40,541 bases of DNA from contig CABSEJ010000013.1 of assembly GCA_902476765.1 (NCBI GenBank), positions 1 to 40,541 on the forward strand, given 5' to 3'. The translations under genes and the position numbers were made by a program. The notes beneath the pieces were generated by a model. The model was not told the DNA's origin, did no database searches, and saw only the letters and a program-made list of their open reading frames with translations. Within the stretch, counting starts at the first letter, position 1. Each line of letters starts with the position of its first letter. This document shows, piece after piece, positions 32,403 to 40,541 of this stretch. The stretch is from an uncultured Blautia sp. Its GTDB lineage: Bacteria; Bacillota; Clostridia; Lachnospirales; Lachnospiraceae.

Positions 32403-33316
32403 GCCAGAGCGAAAACATGGCCCTTACCGGGCAGAAGATAATCTCCAGGGAAGAGCTTCTTGCCCTGAAAAAAGAAATGAATGCAAAAGCTCTGACCAGG
32501 AGAAGAGTTAAGACTGGTCTGAGACTTGGAATCAATATTATTGTGGCGTTGATTGTGCTGCTTCCTCTTTTGTATGCGGTAAGCATTGCCTTCATGCCTT
32601 CCAATGAATTATTTACAATGGAGCTGAACCTGCTTCCAAAAAGTCCAACCCTGCAGAATTTCATAGATGCCTTTACCACGGTGCCTCTGCTGCGGTTTAT
32701 CCTGAATTCCTTCCTGGTAGCGGGATGTATTACCCTGGGACAGATTATTACCTGCTCCCTGTCAGCCTTCGCCTTTTCCTTCCTGGATTTTAAGGGGAAA
32801 GGCGTGCTGTTTATGATTGTTATGGCTACCATGATGGTGCCGGGAGAAGCCACCATTATTTCCAATTACCTGACTGTGGGAAATCTGGGAATGCTGGACA
32901 CTTATCCGGTACTGATTGTACCTTACCTGACTTCGGCCATGGGAATTTTCCTGTTCCGTCAGTTTTATATGTCCTTCCCCATGTCTTTGTATGAATCAGC
33001 AAAGCTGGATGGATGCAGCAACCTGAAGTTTATTGTGAAGATTCTGATACCCCTGACAAAATCAGCAATCGGGGCTATGGCTGTGTATACCTTCATCAAT
33101 GCATGGAATCAGTACATGTGGCCTCTGCTGGTAACCGGTTCTAATGAAATGAGAACCGTACAGATTGGTATCAGTATGCTGGACAGCGTGGACTCCCAGT
33201 CCATCACCATGATGATTGCGGGAGTGGTAATGGTAATTATTCCTTCTATATCTATCTTTATAGTAGGACAGAAACAGCTTATCCGGGGTATGTTCTCCGG
33301 TGCGGTAAAAGGATGA
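32399..33316 (+). CDS. ABC transporter permease, UgpE type
   Basis: The 305-residue second permease (MalG/UgpE-like) has a longer cytoplasmic N-terminus and six transmembrane segments. The EAA loop is ESAKLDGCSNLKFIVKILIP. The N-NQYMWPLLVTGSNEMRTVQ segment is characteristic of the UgpE group. It overlaps UgpA by four bases (ATGA), with AAAGGAG upstream. Confidence 0.92.
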   Translation: MSQSENMALTGQKIISREELLALKKEMNAKALTRRRVKTGLRLGINIIVALIVLLPLLYAVSIAFMPSNELFTMELNLLPKSPTLQNFIDAFTTVPLLRFILNSFLVAGCITLGQIITCSLSAFAFSFLDFKGKGVLFMIVMATMMVPGEATIISNYLTVGNLGMLDTYPVLIVPYLTSAMGIFLFRQFYMSFPMSLYESAKLDGCSNLKFIVKILIPLTKSAIGAMAVYTFINAWNQYMWPLLVTGSNEMRTVQIGISMLDSVDSQSITMMIAGVVMVIIPSISIFIVGQKQLIRGMFSGAVKG

Positions 33317-33339
33317 TATTTGAGAAAAAGGAGAGAAAA

Positions 33340-34743
33340 ATGAAGAAAAAAACAGTTTCACTGGTATTAGCGGCAATTATGGCATTGGGAGCCCTGGCAG
33401 GATGCGGCGGCGGAAAAACCATTGCAGAGCAGAATCAGGAGGCTTCTGCTGACGCAGACGGAGGCAGCCAGGAAGGGGGCTCCCCGGAGATGGCAGATGC
33501 TTCTGAGGTCAGCGGCACGGAAATCAGCTTCTGGCATTCCATGGGCGGCGTTAACGGTCAGGCCATTGACACTCTTGTAGAACAGTTTAACGAAGAGAAT
33601 GAGTACGGAATCACAGTAAACGCCCAGTACCAGGGAGAGTATGACGATTCTCTGAATAAGCTGAAGAGCGCTCAGATTGGAAATATGGGTGCAGATTTGG
33701 TACAGGTGTATGAAATCGGAACCAGGTTTATGATTGACTCTGGCTGGATTATCCCTATGCAGGAAATGGTAGACGCAGACGGATATGACCTATCTCAGAT
33801 TGAACCTAACCTGGCTGCTTACTACACCATTGACGATAAGCTGTATTCCATGCCTTTTAATTCTTCCACTCCTATTATGTATTATAATAAGGATATGTTT
33901 GATAAGGCCGGAATCACGGAAATCCCGGAGAGCCTGGAAGGAATTGAAGCTATCGGCGATAAACTGCTGAACCAAGGCGGTGCCGGAGAGGTTATGTCTA
34001 TGAGTATCTATGGTTGGTTCTTTGAACAGCTTATAGGAAAGCAGGGGCTGGAATATGCCAATAACGGAAATGGCCGTACAGACGCAGCTACAGCCGTGGC
34101 CTTCGATGAGAACGGGGCTGCCGAGAATATTCTCACTGCCTGGAAATCATTAAACGACAAAGGTTATGCTCCTGTTGTAGGAAAAGGCGGGGATGCAGGA
34201 CTGGCAGATTTCTCCGCCGGAAAATCTGCTATCACTCTGGGCTCTACAGCTTCTCTGAAACAGATTCTTCAGGACGTAAACGGCAAGTTTGAAGTGGGAA
34301 CCGCTTATTTCCCCAAGATTAAGGACAGCGATGAGGGCGGTGTTTCCATTGGCGGTGCTTCCCTGTGGGCTTTAAATAATGAAGACCCCAAAAAGCTGAG
34401 AGCTACCTGGGAGTTTGTAAAATTCCTGATTTCTCCCGAATCTCAGGCCTACTGGAATACCCAGACCGGATATTTCCCTGTAACTACTGCAGCCCAGGAG
34501 GAGCAGGTGTTTAAAGATAACCTGGCTCAGTATCCTCAGTTCCAGACCGCTATTGACCAGCTTCACGATTCTGCACCGGAATATGTAGGCGCCCTGCTCA
34601 GTGTATTCCCTGAGGCAAGAGCTACTGTGGAATCTGAAATTGAAAGCCTGTTAAACGGAAAGCAGTCTGTGGAAGATACGGTAACCAATATGGCAGATTC
34701 TATTAACGAGTCCATCGAGGAATATAATCTGGTAAACGAATAA
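33340..34743 (+). CDS. Solute-binding lipoprotein, UgpB type
   Basis: The 467-residue extracellular binding protein has a lipoprotein signal peptide (MKKKTVSLVLAAIMALGALA, lipobox LAGC) and an acidic linker. The family 1 binding domain opens EISFWHSMGGVNGQAIDTLV. SFWHSMGG and the phosphate-type contacts of this group resemble UgpB, the glycerol-3-phosphate binding protein. The start is ATG 33340, with AAAGGAG six bases upstream; the longer frame from 33313 lacks a signal-peptide start. It belongs to the UgpC-A-E-B-GDPD-HAD operon. Confidence 0.9.
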   Translation: MKKKTVSLVLAAIMALGALAGCGGGKTIAEQNQEASADADGGSQEGGSPEMADASEVSGTEISFWHSMGGVNGQAIDTLVEQFNEENEYGITVNAQYQGEYDDSLNKLKSAQIGNMGADLVQVYEIGTRFMIDSGWIIPMQEMVDADGYDLSQIEPNLAAYYTIDDKLYSMPFNSSTPIMYYNKDMFDKAGITEIPESLEGIEAIGDKLLNQGGAGEVMSMSIYGWFFEQLIGKQGLEYANNGNGRTDAATAVAFDENGAAENILTAWKSLNDKGYAPVVGKGGDAGLADFSAGKSAITLGSTASLKQILQDVNGKFEVGTAYFPKIKDSDEGGVSIGGASLWALNNEDPKKLRATWEFVKFLISPESQAYWNTQTGYFPVTTAAQEEQVFKDNLAQYPQFQTAIDQLHDSAPEYVGALLSVFPEARATVESEIESLLNGKQSVEDTVTNMADSINESIEEYNLVNE

Positions 34744-34804
34744 AAAAGATTCTATAAAATGTGTTTCCGGGGTATACTGATACCAGGGAACAGCAAGAAA
34801 GGAA

Positions 34805-34828
34805 GCTGGGGATCTGCCCCAGCCTCTT
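34805..34828 (+). terminator. Hairpin after the UgpB gene
   Basis: GCTGGGG (34805-34811) pairs with CCCCAGC (34817-34823) around a 5-base loop, followed by CTCTTTC. It may attenuate rather than stop the transcript, since GDPD and HAD follow without an evident promoter. Confidence 0.5.
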
Positions 34829-34957
34829 TCTACCTGAGGGACTGAAACAGCATCGGCACAGAGGCAAAAATTCCGGTACACAAAAGGAAAGATGACAGGG
34901 CCAAGTGCACGATGAAAAGGAGCGAAAGAATTAGGCTCAAATGCGGGAGGAAAATGA

Positions 34958-35692
34958 ATGACAAAAATATTTGCCCATAGAGGGGCCAGCGGCTATGCAC
35001 CGGAAAATACCCTGGAGGCTTTTTTACTGGCCAGGGAACAGGGGGCAGAGGGAATCGAGCTGGATGTGCAGCTTACGAAAGACGGGGAGGTTGTGGTGAT
35101 TCATGATGAAACCATAGACCGGACCAGCAACGGAAAGGGAAATGTAAGGGACTTTACCTTAAAGGAATTAAAGAAATATTCCTTTCATAATAAAAAGAAG
35201 GAATATAAAGGGGTGAAAATACCTACGCTGAAAGAGGTGCTGGAGGCGGTAAAACCTCTGGGTATGGAAGTAAACATTGAATTAAAAACAGGTATTTACT
35301 GGTACCCTGGCCTGGAGGAGAAGACAGTAGAGCTTGTAAAGCAGGCCGGTATGGAGGAGCGGGTTATCTATTCCTCCTTTAACCATTACAGTATCGGGAA
35401 AATAAAAGAACTGGATCCAGAGGCCCAGACTGCCTATTTATACAGTGATGTGATGTTAGATGTGGAAAAGTATGCAAAAAATAACGGAGTATGTGGATTA
35501 CATCCTGCGGTTTATCATATGAAAATGGGAGATTTTATGGACAGATACCAGGACAGCGGCCTGAAGGTAAGAGTATGGACAGTAAATAAAGAGGAGGATA
35601 TGAGACTTTTTATTGAAAGGGATTTAGAGGCTGTGATTACCAATTATCCTGACGTGGCAGTAAAAGTCCGGAAAGAGGTTCTCTATGCTTAA
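34958..35692 (+). CDS. Glycerophosphodiester phosphodiesterase
   Basis: The 244-residue GDPD (UgpQ/GlpQ family, cytosolic form) hydrolyses glycerophosphodiesters to glycerol-3-phosphate and an alcohol. The catalytic signature is clear: HRGASGYAPENTLEAF at residues ~6-21, GIELDVQLTKDG and VIHDETIDRTSNG. There is no signal peptide, so it acts after import. GGGAGG precedes ATG 34958. The neighbouring importer supports glycerophosphodiester uptake and breakdown. Confidence 0.94.
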   Translation: MTKIFAHRGASGYAPENTLEAFLLAREQGAEGIELDVQLTKDGEVVVIHDETIDRTSNGKGNVRDFTLKELKKYSFHNKKKEYKGVKIPTLKEVLEAVKPLGMEVNIELKTGIYWYPGLEEKTVELVKQAGMEERVIYSSFNHYSIGKIKELDPEAQTAYLYSDVMLDVEKYAKNNGVCGLHPAVYHMKMGDFMDRYQDSGLKVRVWTVNKEEDMRLFIERDLEAVITNYPDVAVKVRKEVLYA

Positions 35693-36476
35693 AGATAAAA
35701 AGCTGTTTCTCCTGGATATAGACGGTACAGTGTGCAAGGGTCAGCAGCTGATAGGAGGAACCAGGGAATTTCTCCGGGATGTGAAGGAGAGCGGCGGCCA
35801 GTTTGTGTTTATCACTAATAACACTACAAAAAGTATAGACGATTACATCCTGTTCTTTCAGAAGCTGGGGATTTCCGGGGATTATTCTAACTTTGTCACT
35901 GCCTCTTATGCGGCTGTGCAGCATTTGAAAAGATATTATGAGGGAAAGCTGATTTACGTTATGGGAACCAAGTCCTTTATCCGGGAGCTGAAAAGAAATA
36001 AAATCCGGGTTACCACAGATTGTGAGGATGAGGATATTGATTGTGTGCTGGTGGCTTATGATAATCAGCTTACTTACGAGAAGCTTCAGGATACCTGCCA
36101 GGTGCTGCTGACCAGAGATGTGGACTATCTGGCTACCAATCCGGACTATGTATGCCCTATAGAATTCGGCTATGTGCCGGACTGTGGGGCTATCTGTGAA
36201 ATGCTGGCTCATGCAGTGAAGCGTCAGCCTCAGTATATCGGAAAACCGGAAACCGCTATTGTAGAAGCTGCTATGCGGCTGAATCACTTTTCTAAGGAAG
36301 AAACCCTGGTAGTGGGAGACCGGCTGTACACGGATATCCTCTGCGGACATAAGGCCGGCGTGGAAACGGCCCTGGTGCTTACGGGAGAAGCTACGGAAGA
36401 GGAGGCTGGGGCCTGCACTTACGGACCGGATTATATCTTTGCCTCTGTAGGGGAGCTGCACCGGGCCTGGAAATAG
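35685..36476 (+). CDS. HAD-IIA family sugar phosphatase (NagD/PGP-like)
   Basis: The 263-residue HAD hydrolase shows the four motifs: DIDGTV (nucleophile D in LLDIDGT), TNNTTKS, a lysine in GKPETAIVEAA and VVGDRLYTDILCG. The NagD/phosphoglycolate-phosphatase group acts on small phosphate esters, including glycerol phosphates in some members. The gene overlaps GDPD by 8 bases, so the operon could release glycerol from imported glycerol-3-phosphate; this is inference. Confidence 0.92.
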   Translation: MLKDKKLFLLDIDGTVCKGQQLIGGTREFLRDVKESGGQFVFITNNTTKSIDDYILFFQKLGISGDYSNFVTASYAAVQHLKRYYEGKLIYVMGTKSFIRELKRNKIRVTTDCEDEDIDCVLVAYDNQLTYEKLQDTCQVLLTRDVDYLATNPDYVCPIEFGYVPDCGAICEMLAHAVKRQPQYIGKPETAIVEAAMRLNHFSKEETLVVGDRLYTDILCGHKAGVETALVLTGEATEEEAGACTYGPDYIFASVGELHRAWK

Positions 36477-36528
36477 GGATTTCCTTATCATACAAGAATA
36501 AAATAAAAAAGAATAGCAGAAGATGAAA

Positions 36529-36599
36529 GAAGGAGACTTTTCTGTAGACCTTCCCGGACTTGTGAAAGCCGGGGGTTATAGGAAAGCCTCCTTCTTTTT
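36529..36599 (+). terminator. Long hairpin terminator after the Ugp operon
   Basis: GAAGGAG (36529-36535) pairs with CTCCTTC (36588-36594). Inner segments also pair, including CCGG with CCGG, and a T-run (36595-36599) follows. Together it forms a stable, interrupted 66-base stem-loop 53 bases after the HAD gene. Confidence 0.75.
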
Positions 36600-36715
36600 A
36601 ACTGCTAATCGGGCAGGGGATAAATTTAATCGATTTTCTTGGCGAAAAGTGGGATTTTTGGCGTTTTGCAGTATAGCCCCCTATATAATGGAAAGAAACG
36701 AAAAGGAGAATTATT

Positions 36716-37702
36716 ATGTGTCAGAAAACGTATTACAATCAGTTGATGGAACAGTGGTTTGTTTTAAACGAGCCAAATCTTGCCATGTCATCCAGCGTCA
36801 AATATCATCAATTATTTTATAAGTATATCCGGCCCTTCTTTCGGAACATACCGATATCCCAGATTTCGGAAGAGCTATTGGAAACTTATAAGCGTTTTCT
36901 AGTATCTAAATGCAGCGGAGAGGGCTCCGAAAATTTGTCCAGTGAAACTGTGCGATGTATTTCCATGCTTGTAAATCAATGTTTGGTGCTGGCCCAGAAG
37001 GAGCATATGCTTTCCCCAGGCATGAGGCTGAACATCCGGCTAAAGAAAAATCGGAATGTGGTTCAGGTATTCTCCTCTTCTGAGCAGGAAAAGCTGGAAG
37101 ATTATCTTCGTTCTCATCCTAATATCAGTACAGTTTGTGTGCTGCTTTGCCTGTACACGGGACTGCGGATTGGGGAACTGTGCAGCCTGAAATGGTCAGA
37201 TATTGACCTGGAGGAAGATGTCCTGTATGTAAACCGCACCGTACAGCGGCTGAAGAGCCAAAAGCAGCCTGAGACCACGGCTCTCTTTATCACTCCGCCT
37301 AAGACGGACTGCTCTTTCCGGGCCATTCCTATTCCCGACTTTATTAAAGATGTTCTCTATTCCTATAGGCCTAAAAAGGGTGAGAGAGGTTATATTTTGT
37401 CGGATATTCCTCAGAAACCTATGGACCCCAGAACTATGCAGTACCGTTATAAGAAATATCTGCGGGAGGCAGGGGTTCCCTACAGAAAATTCCATACTTT
37501 GCGTCATACCTTTGCCACCCGCTGCCTGATGTCGGGAATGGACGCCAAGACTCTCAGCGAGCTGATGGGCCATGCAGATGTGAAAACAACCCTCAACTGT
37601 TATTGCCACACAACCCTGGAATATAAGCGGGAGCAACTGAATCTTCTTTCCCCTTTTTCACAAATCAGCAAGAACACATCTTGTCCCGCCCCTCATAAGT
37701 AG
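36716..37702 (+). CDS. Tyrosine recombinase / integrase
   Basis: The 328-residue protein is a site-specific tyrosine recombinase. An N-terminal SAM-like core-binding domain (~10-100) precedes the catalytic domain. Active-site residues are all present: R151 (GLRIGEL), a lysine near 196 (PKTD), H260 and R263 (HTLRHTFATR), H286 (GHADVK) and nucleophile Y296 (CYCHTT). AAAGGAG precedes ATG 36716. No phage or conjugative genes, excisionase or tRNA attachment site are nearby. It may be an orphan, a remnant of a small element or a DNA-inversion enzyme. The upstream gap (36600-36715) has a TATAAT at 36684-36689 but no good -35. Confidence 0.92.
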   Translation: MCQKTYYNQLMEQWFVLNEPNLAMSSSVKYHQLFYKYIRPFFRNIPISQISEELLETYKRFLVSKCSGEGSENLSSETVRCISMLVNQCLVLAQKEHMLSPGMRLNIRLKKNRNVVQVFSSSEQEKLEDYLRSHPNISTVCVLLCLYTGLRIGELCSLKWSDIDLEEDVLYVNRTVQRLKSQKQPETTALFITPPKTDCSFRAIPIPDFIKDVLYSYRPKKGERGYILSDIPQKPMDPRTMQYRYKKYLREAGVPYRKFHTLRHTFATRCLMSGMDAKTLSELMGHADVKTTLNCYCHTTLEYKREQLNLLSPFSQISKNTSCPAPHK

Positions 37703-37750
37703 TGTATAGTTAAAGAATGACAAAAGAAAAAGAGCAGGAGGAAAATAAAA

Positions 37751-39142
37751 GTGACAGCGGGATTGCGGGAGAAATTTATCGGGGACAAGAAGTTCTACAA
37801 AATGATTTTAATGATTGCAGTGCCTATTATGATACAGAACGGAATCACCAATTTTGTCAGTATGCTGGACAACATTATGGTGGGGCAAGTGGGCACAGAG
37901 CAGATGACAGGTGTGGCTATTGTAAATCAGCTAATCTTTGTCTATAATCTGTGTATTTTTGGCGGAGTTTCGGGAGCGGGAATCTTTACCGCCCAGTTTT
38001 TCGGACAAAAAGATGATGAGGGAGTGGCAAATACCTTCCGCTTTAAACTGTGGATGGCCGTGCTGCTTACAGGAATTACGGTTCTGGTCTTTTTGGCAGT
38101 AGGAGATTCTTTAATTTCAATGTATCTCCAGGGTTCCCAGGACGGGGGAGACCCGGCGGCAGCTTTAAGATACGGAAAACAGTATCTGAGAATCATGTTG
38201 GTGGGGCTTTTGCCCTTTATGATGGTGCAGGTTTACGCCAGCACACTGCGGGAATGCGGGCAGACGGTGATTCCCATGAAGGCAGGAGTAACGGCGGTTT
38301 TTGTAAATCTGGTGTTTAATTACCTTTTGATTTATGGAAAATTTGGCTTTCCTGAGCTGGGTGTGGCAGGCGCAGCCATTGCCACTGTGTTGTCCAGATA
38401 TGTGGAGGCTGTCATTGTAATTGCCTGGACCCACAGACATAAGCAGGTTAATACTTTTACAAAAGGGCTGTATGCTACGCTGAAGATACCAGGATGGCTT
38501 ATCAAGAGGATTTTAATCAAGGGAACGCCCTTGCTTTTAAATGAAACCTTTTGGGCCGCAGGTATGGCCTTGCTGCTGCAGTGCTATTCTGTGCGAGGAA
38601 TGAATGTGGTTGCAGGAATGAACATATCTAACACTATTTCCAATGTGTTTAATGTGGTGTTTATTGCTTTGGGAGATTCGGTAGCTATTGTGGTGGGCCA
38701 GCTTCTGGGAGCGGGAAAGATGGAGGAGGCAAAAGATACGGATCGGAAGATGATTGCCTTTTCTGTGGCTTGCTGTACGGTAATGGCCCTACTGCTTTTG
38801 GCCGTATCCCCAATCTTCCCCAGGCTTTACAATACCAGTCCTGAATCCAGGAAATTTGCCCAGTATTTTATTATGGTAACAGCGGTTTTTATGCCGCAGA
38901 ACGCCTTTCTACATGCGACTTATTTTACTCTGCGTTCAGGAGGAAGAACCATCATTACCTTTTTCTTTGACAGCATGTTTATCTGCTGTGTCAGCGTGCC
39001 GCTGGCTTATGTCCTGGGCCATTACACGACTCTTTATGTGGTGTTTATATTTGCGGCAGTCCAGCTTGCGGATATTATCAAATGTGTCATTGGGTTTATC
39101 CTGGTGAAAAAAGGGGTATGGTTGCAGAATATCGTAGAATAA
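37751..39142 (+). CDS. MATE-family efflux transporter (second copy)
   Basis: The 463-residue protein has about twelve transmembrane segments. It has the MATE N-terminal signature (PIMIQNGITNFVSMLDNIMV, then GVSGAGIFTAQFFGQKDDEG) and is only distantly similar to the MATE protein at 10832-12199. The start is GTG 37751, supported by AGGAGG nine bases upstream. It starts 49 bases after the recombinase and may be co-transcribed with it. The substrate is unknown. Confidence 0.9.
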   Translation: MTAGLREKFIGDKKFYKMILMIAVPIMIQNGITNFVSMLDNIMVGQVGTEQMTGVAIVNQLIFVYNLCIFGGVSGAGIFTAQFFGQKDDEGVANTFRFKLWMAVLLTGITVLVFLAVGDSLISMYLQGSQDGGDPAAALRYGKQYLRIMLVGLLPFMMVQVYASTLRECGQTVIPMKAGVTAVFVNLVFNYLLIYGKFGFPELGVAGAAIATVLSRYVEAVIVIAWTHRHKQVNTFTKGLYATLKIPGWLIKRILIKGTPLLLNETFWAAGMALLLQCYSVRGMNVVAGMNISNTISNVFNVVFIALGDSVAIVVGQLLGAGKMEEAKDTDRKMIAFSVACCTVMALLLLAVSPIFPRLYNTSPESRKFAQYFIMVTAVFMPQNAFLHATYFTLRSGGRTIITFFFDSMFICCVSVPLAYVLGHYTTLYVVFIFAAVQLADIIKCVIGFILVKKGVWLQNIVE

Positions 39143-39262
39143 ACCGATACGCTGTTTCAAAAAACAGAGGTTATTGAACCAGAGCAAAGACTATGTCCGG
39201 GATTCTTGCATATGGATTTAAGATCATTGCTTTGAATGTTTAATATATATTCGATTTGGAAA

Positions 39263-39302
39263 CTCAGTCTGCTGAACCTGGTTAAAGGGTCAGCAGACTG
39301 AG
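39263..39302. terminator. Bidirectional terminator between MATE and the regulator remnant
   Basis: A perfect 13-bp stem (39263-39275 with 39290-39302) encloses a 14-base loop. The stop codon of the minus-strand regulator (39282-39284) lies in the loop. Confidence 0.75.
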
Positions 39303-39875
39303 GAGATACCGGCAGCGGATTTGAGGCGTATCTAAATTCAGCCGGAACAAATCCTGGATTTTTCCCAGCCGGTATGTCAGCGTGTTCCGGTGTATGTGTA
39401 AAGCGGCGGCTGTTTCCAATACATTTCTTTCGTATAGCAGATAGGTTTTCAGCGTTTCAATATAGGGTGTGCCATGGGCTCTGTCATAATCCAGTATTTC
39501 CAGAATTTCAGCGGAGCAAAAAATTTCTTTTTCTTCTTTTTCCCTGTTCAGAAAATCAAAAAGGCCATAGTCTTTATAGAAAAAACAAATATCCTTTCGT
39601 GAGGCGGCTTTTCCCTGCTCCAGGGCCCGCCATGCCTGTTTCATATACAGGGAAGAGTCCTGGACTTTGGGAAAAATATCGCTGAATCCGCCTAGACAGC
39701 GGAAGGATTTCAGGATTTTTTCCAGCCGGGCAGTCAGGCTCCGCTGCTGGCGCTGGTCCTTCAGAAGAAAAAGACAGGCCAAAGAATCCTCGTAGGGAAC
39801 AAGACGTACTTCTGTGTAATACTCTATCTGGCTGGCCAGACGTTCATAAAGGGCTTCTTCTTTTTGCGGAATCCC
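39282..39875 (-). pseudogene. PucR/CdaR-family regulator, 5'-truncated
   Basis: The frame is open from 39875 to the stop at 39282 (about 197 codons) and ends at an in-frame TAG at 39876-39878, so no N-terminal domain precedes it. The C-terminal PucR-type helix-turn-helix is intact: LKTYLLYERNVLETAAALHI, HRNTLTYRLGKI, LDTPQIRCRYLLSLL. Full-length CdaR/PucR regulators carry an N-terminal sensory domain and are near 300-500 residues. No good ATG with a ribosome binding site is seen; a TTG at 39782 is weak. I interpret it as a decayed gene whose 5' part was lost next to mobile-element remnants. Confidence 0.75.
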
Positions 39876-39948
39876 CTATACACCAGAATTTGAATAAGTA
39901 AGAAAGGGGCTGTCGGTTAATACCGATTTTTCCCTCTGACAAGCAGGA

Positions 39949-40010
39949 AAGAGACAATCCCAGAGAATTCAGACTTTTTCAAGCCTGGATTCTCTGCGGA
40001 ACTGTCTCTT
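39949..40010. terminator. Two-part hairpin downstream of a transposase remnant
   Basis: AAGAGACA (39949-39956) pairs with TGTCTCTT (40003-40010). An inner 11-bp stem (39962-39972 with 39985-39995, one wobble) continues it. CCTTTTTC follows on the plus strand. It lies downstream of the minus-strand transposase fragment and may be its terminator. Confidence 0.5.
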
Positions 40011-40078
40011 CCTTTTTCTGTTTCCCTATTTCAGGGCGCAAAAACCCCTTGTCTGGATTTTACGGAGCGCTCCATCTG

Positions 40079-40201
40079 CTAAGCTGTCTTCTGCTCCTCT
40101 TTCCCTTCAAATTTTTCGATTTCATGGTGCAAAAACCGATGGTATTTCATGATATTTCTGCCTATCGCATACAGCATGCAGTTTACGGTGCAAATAGCGG
40201 C
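40079..40201 (-). pseudogene. Transposase C-terminal remnant (possibly IS1182-like)
   Basis: A 40-codon open stretch ends at a stop at 40079 and is closed 5' by an in-frame stop at 40202-40204. The peptide contains CMLYAIGRNIMKYHRFLHHE followed by a charged tail. This looks like the end of an IS1182-type transposase from memory, and no catalytic residues remain. It is a fragment without a start. Confidence 0.4.
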
Positions 40202-40207
40202 CTACTA

Positions 40208-40235
40208 CGGCCGGTTTTGCGGAGCAAAACGGCCG
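40208..40235. repeat. GC-rich inverted repeat near the IS remnants
   Basis: CGGCCGGTTTTGC (40208-40220) pairs with GCAAAACGGCCG (40224-40235) apart from one bulged G. It lies directly 5' of the transposase remnant and could be an insertion footprint or terminator. Confidence 0.5.
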
Positions 40236-40342
40236 CAATGCGAAGCTGAGCGGCCAGGGTTTCTTTTGATTTATAGATTCCCCATCCCTCATAATGGAAG
40301 AATACCGCTGGTGCGGTAAATACATTTATGAGGAGGTAATGT

Positions 40343-40414
40343 ATGCTCGATTACAAAGACATCATTATCAAGCACTATGCCCTGCATATGTCTGGCAGGT
40401 GTATATTACGGTAA
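40343..40414 (+). pseudogene. IS21-family IstA transposase, N-terminal remnant
   Basis: ATG 40343 with AGGAGG upstream starts MLDYKDIIIKHYALHMSGR, the usual N-terminus of IS21-family IstA proteins. The similarity stops at residue 19, and the frame closes four residues later at TAA. The break coincides with TGTATATTACGG at about 40400, which looks like the end of another element. The gene therefore seems interrupted by an insertion or deletion. Confidence 0.7.
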
Positions 40415-40541
40415 AAATGTACCCCTGTTCCAGAGGAACGGATACCGGAAGTCCGGAACTATGATACCGTGAGTCCGGAACAGGGATGTTAGCGTCGGGC
40501 GATTTTCACCAGTCAGAGTCGGATTAAAAACGCCAATCTCA
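40400..40541 (+). mobile_element. Possible insertion-sequence end running out of the window
   Basis: After the istA break, the sequence TGTATATTACGGTAAAAATG is followed by CCCTGTTCC/GGAACAGGG inverted segments. A 19-base direct repeat with two mismatches also follows (40441-40459 and 40463-40481; GATACCG..AGTCCGGAAC). Multiple short terminal repeats are a feature of IS21-family ends. The element itself is not visible because the window stops. Confidence 0.35.

Noticed and set aside
35637..36491. 284-codon minus-strand frame opposite the HAD phosphatase
   Set aside because: Shadow of a gene with all four HAD motifs.
36523..36822. 99-codon frame overlapping the recombinase start
   Set aside because: It runs through the terminator stem and into the recombinase gene in another frame, with no ribosome binding site.
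36477..37750. Attachment site of the tyrosine recombinase
   Set aside because: No tRNA 3' end and no direct repeats could be found around the gene.
1..40541. CRISPR array, tRNA or rRNA genes
   Set aside because: No regularly spaced 25-40 base repeats and no tRNA-like cloverleaf or rRNA segments were noticed on either strand.

Overview
The window is a typical low-to-mid GC Firmicutes chromosome segment, most likely from a gut Lachnospiraceae (Blautia-like) organism. This rests on strong AGGAGG ribosome binding sites, lipoprotein solute-binding proteins, DHHW/MBOAT/DUF4358 modules, a GH127 arabinofuranosidase and Rpn-type PDDEXK proteins. The species is inferred, not shown. No rRNA, tRNA or CRISPR array was seen.

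Layout. 1-1.5 kb: two tandem Rpn (PDDEXK) paralogs, the first cut by the window edge. 1.5-6.5 kb (minus): the full dTDP-L-rhamnose operon rfbA-rfbB-rfbD-rfbC, preceded by a MerR-methyltransferase fusion. The operon promoter has the 19-bp spacer with internal dyad expected of a MerR target. 6.6-8.7 kb: a D-2-hydroxyacid dehydrogenase with a long leader, then a MntA/HepT-type toxin-antitoxin pair. 8.8-15.2 kb (minus): two paralogous GntR regulators, a MATE exporter, an iron-type alcohol dehydrogenase and the dihydroxyacetone kinase subunits DhaL and DhaK. 15.4-22.3 kb (plus, divergent): a polyamine/opine-type ABC importer (ATPase, binding lipoprotein, two permeases), two SDR-family proteins that have lost the catalytic tyrosine, a DUF3830-like (cyclophilin-like fold) protein and a helical protein resembling the C-terminal bundle of cucumopine synthase. 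22.3-25.6 kb: a GC-rich segment that could fold as a structured RNA, then a divergent AraC regulator and GH127. 25.7-30 kb (minus): an SGNH/DUF4358/MBOAT/DHHW surface acyl-transfer module. 30.4-36.5 kb (plus): an Ugp-type ABC importer with GDPD and a HAD phosphatase. 36.7-40.5 kb: an orphan tyrosine recombinase, a second MATE transporter, a 5'-truncated PucR/CdaR-type regulator and remnants of two transposase families.

The most promising undescribed system is the divergent island at about 8.8-22.3 kb. It joins import, phosphorylation, alcohol/aldehyde redox, export and dual GntR control with a split, cucumopine-synthase-like protein pair and two SDRs that look catalytically altered. A reasonable inference is uptake and breakdown (or non-redox condensation/cleavage) of an unidentified small amine- or ketose-derived compound; the substrate cannot be read from sequence. 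A second clear regulatory prediction is control of the rhamnose operon by the MerR-methyltransferase.
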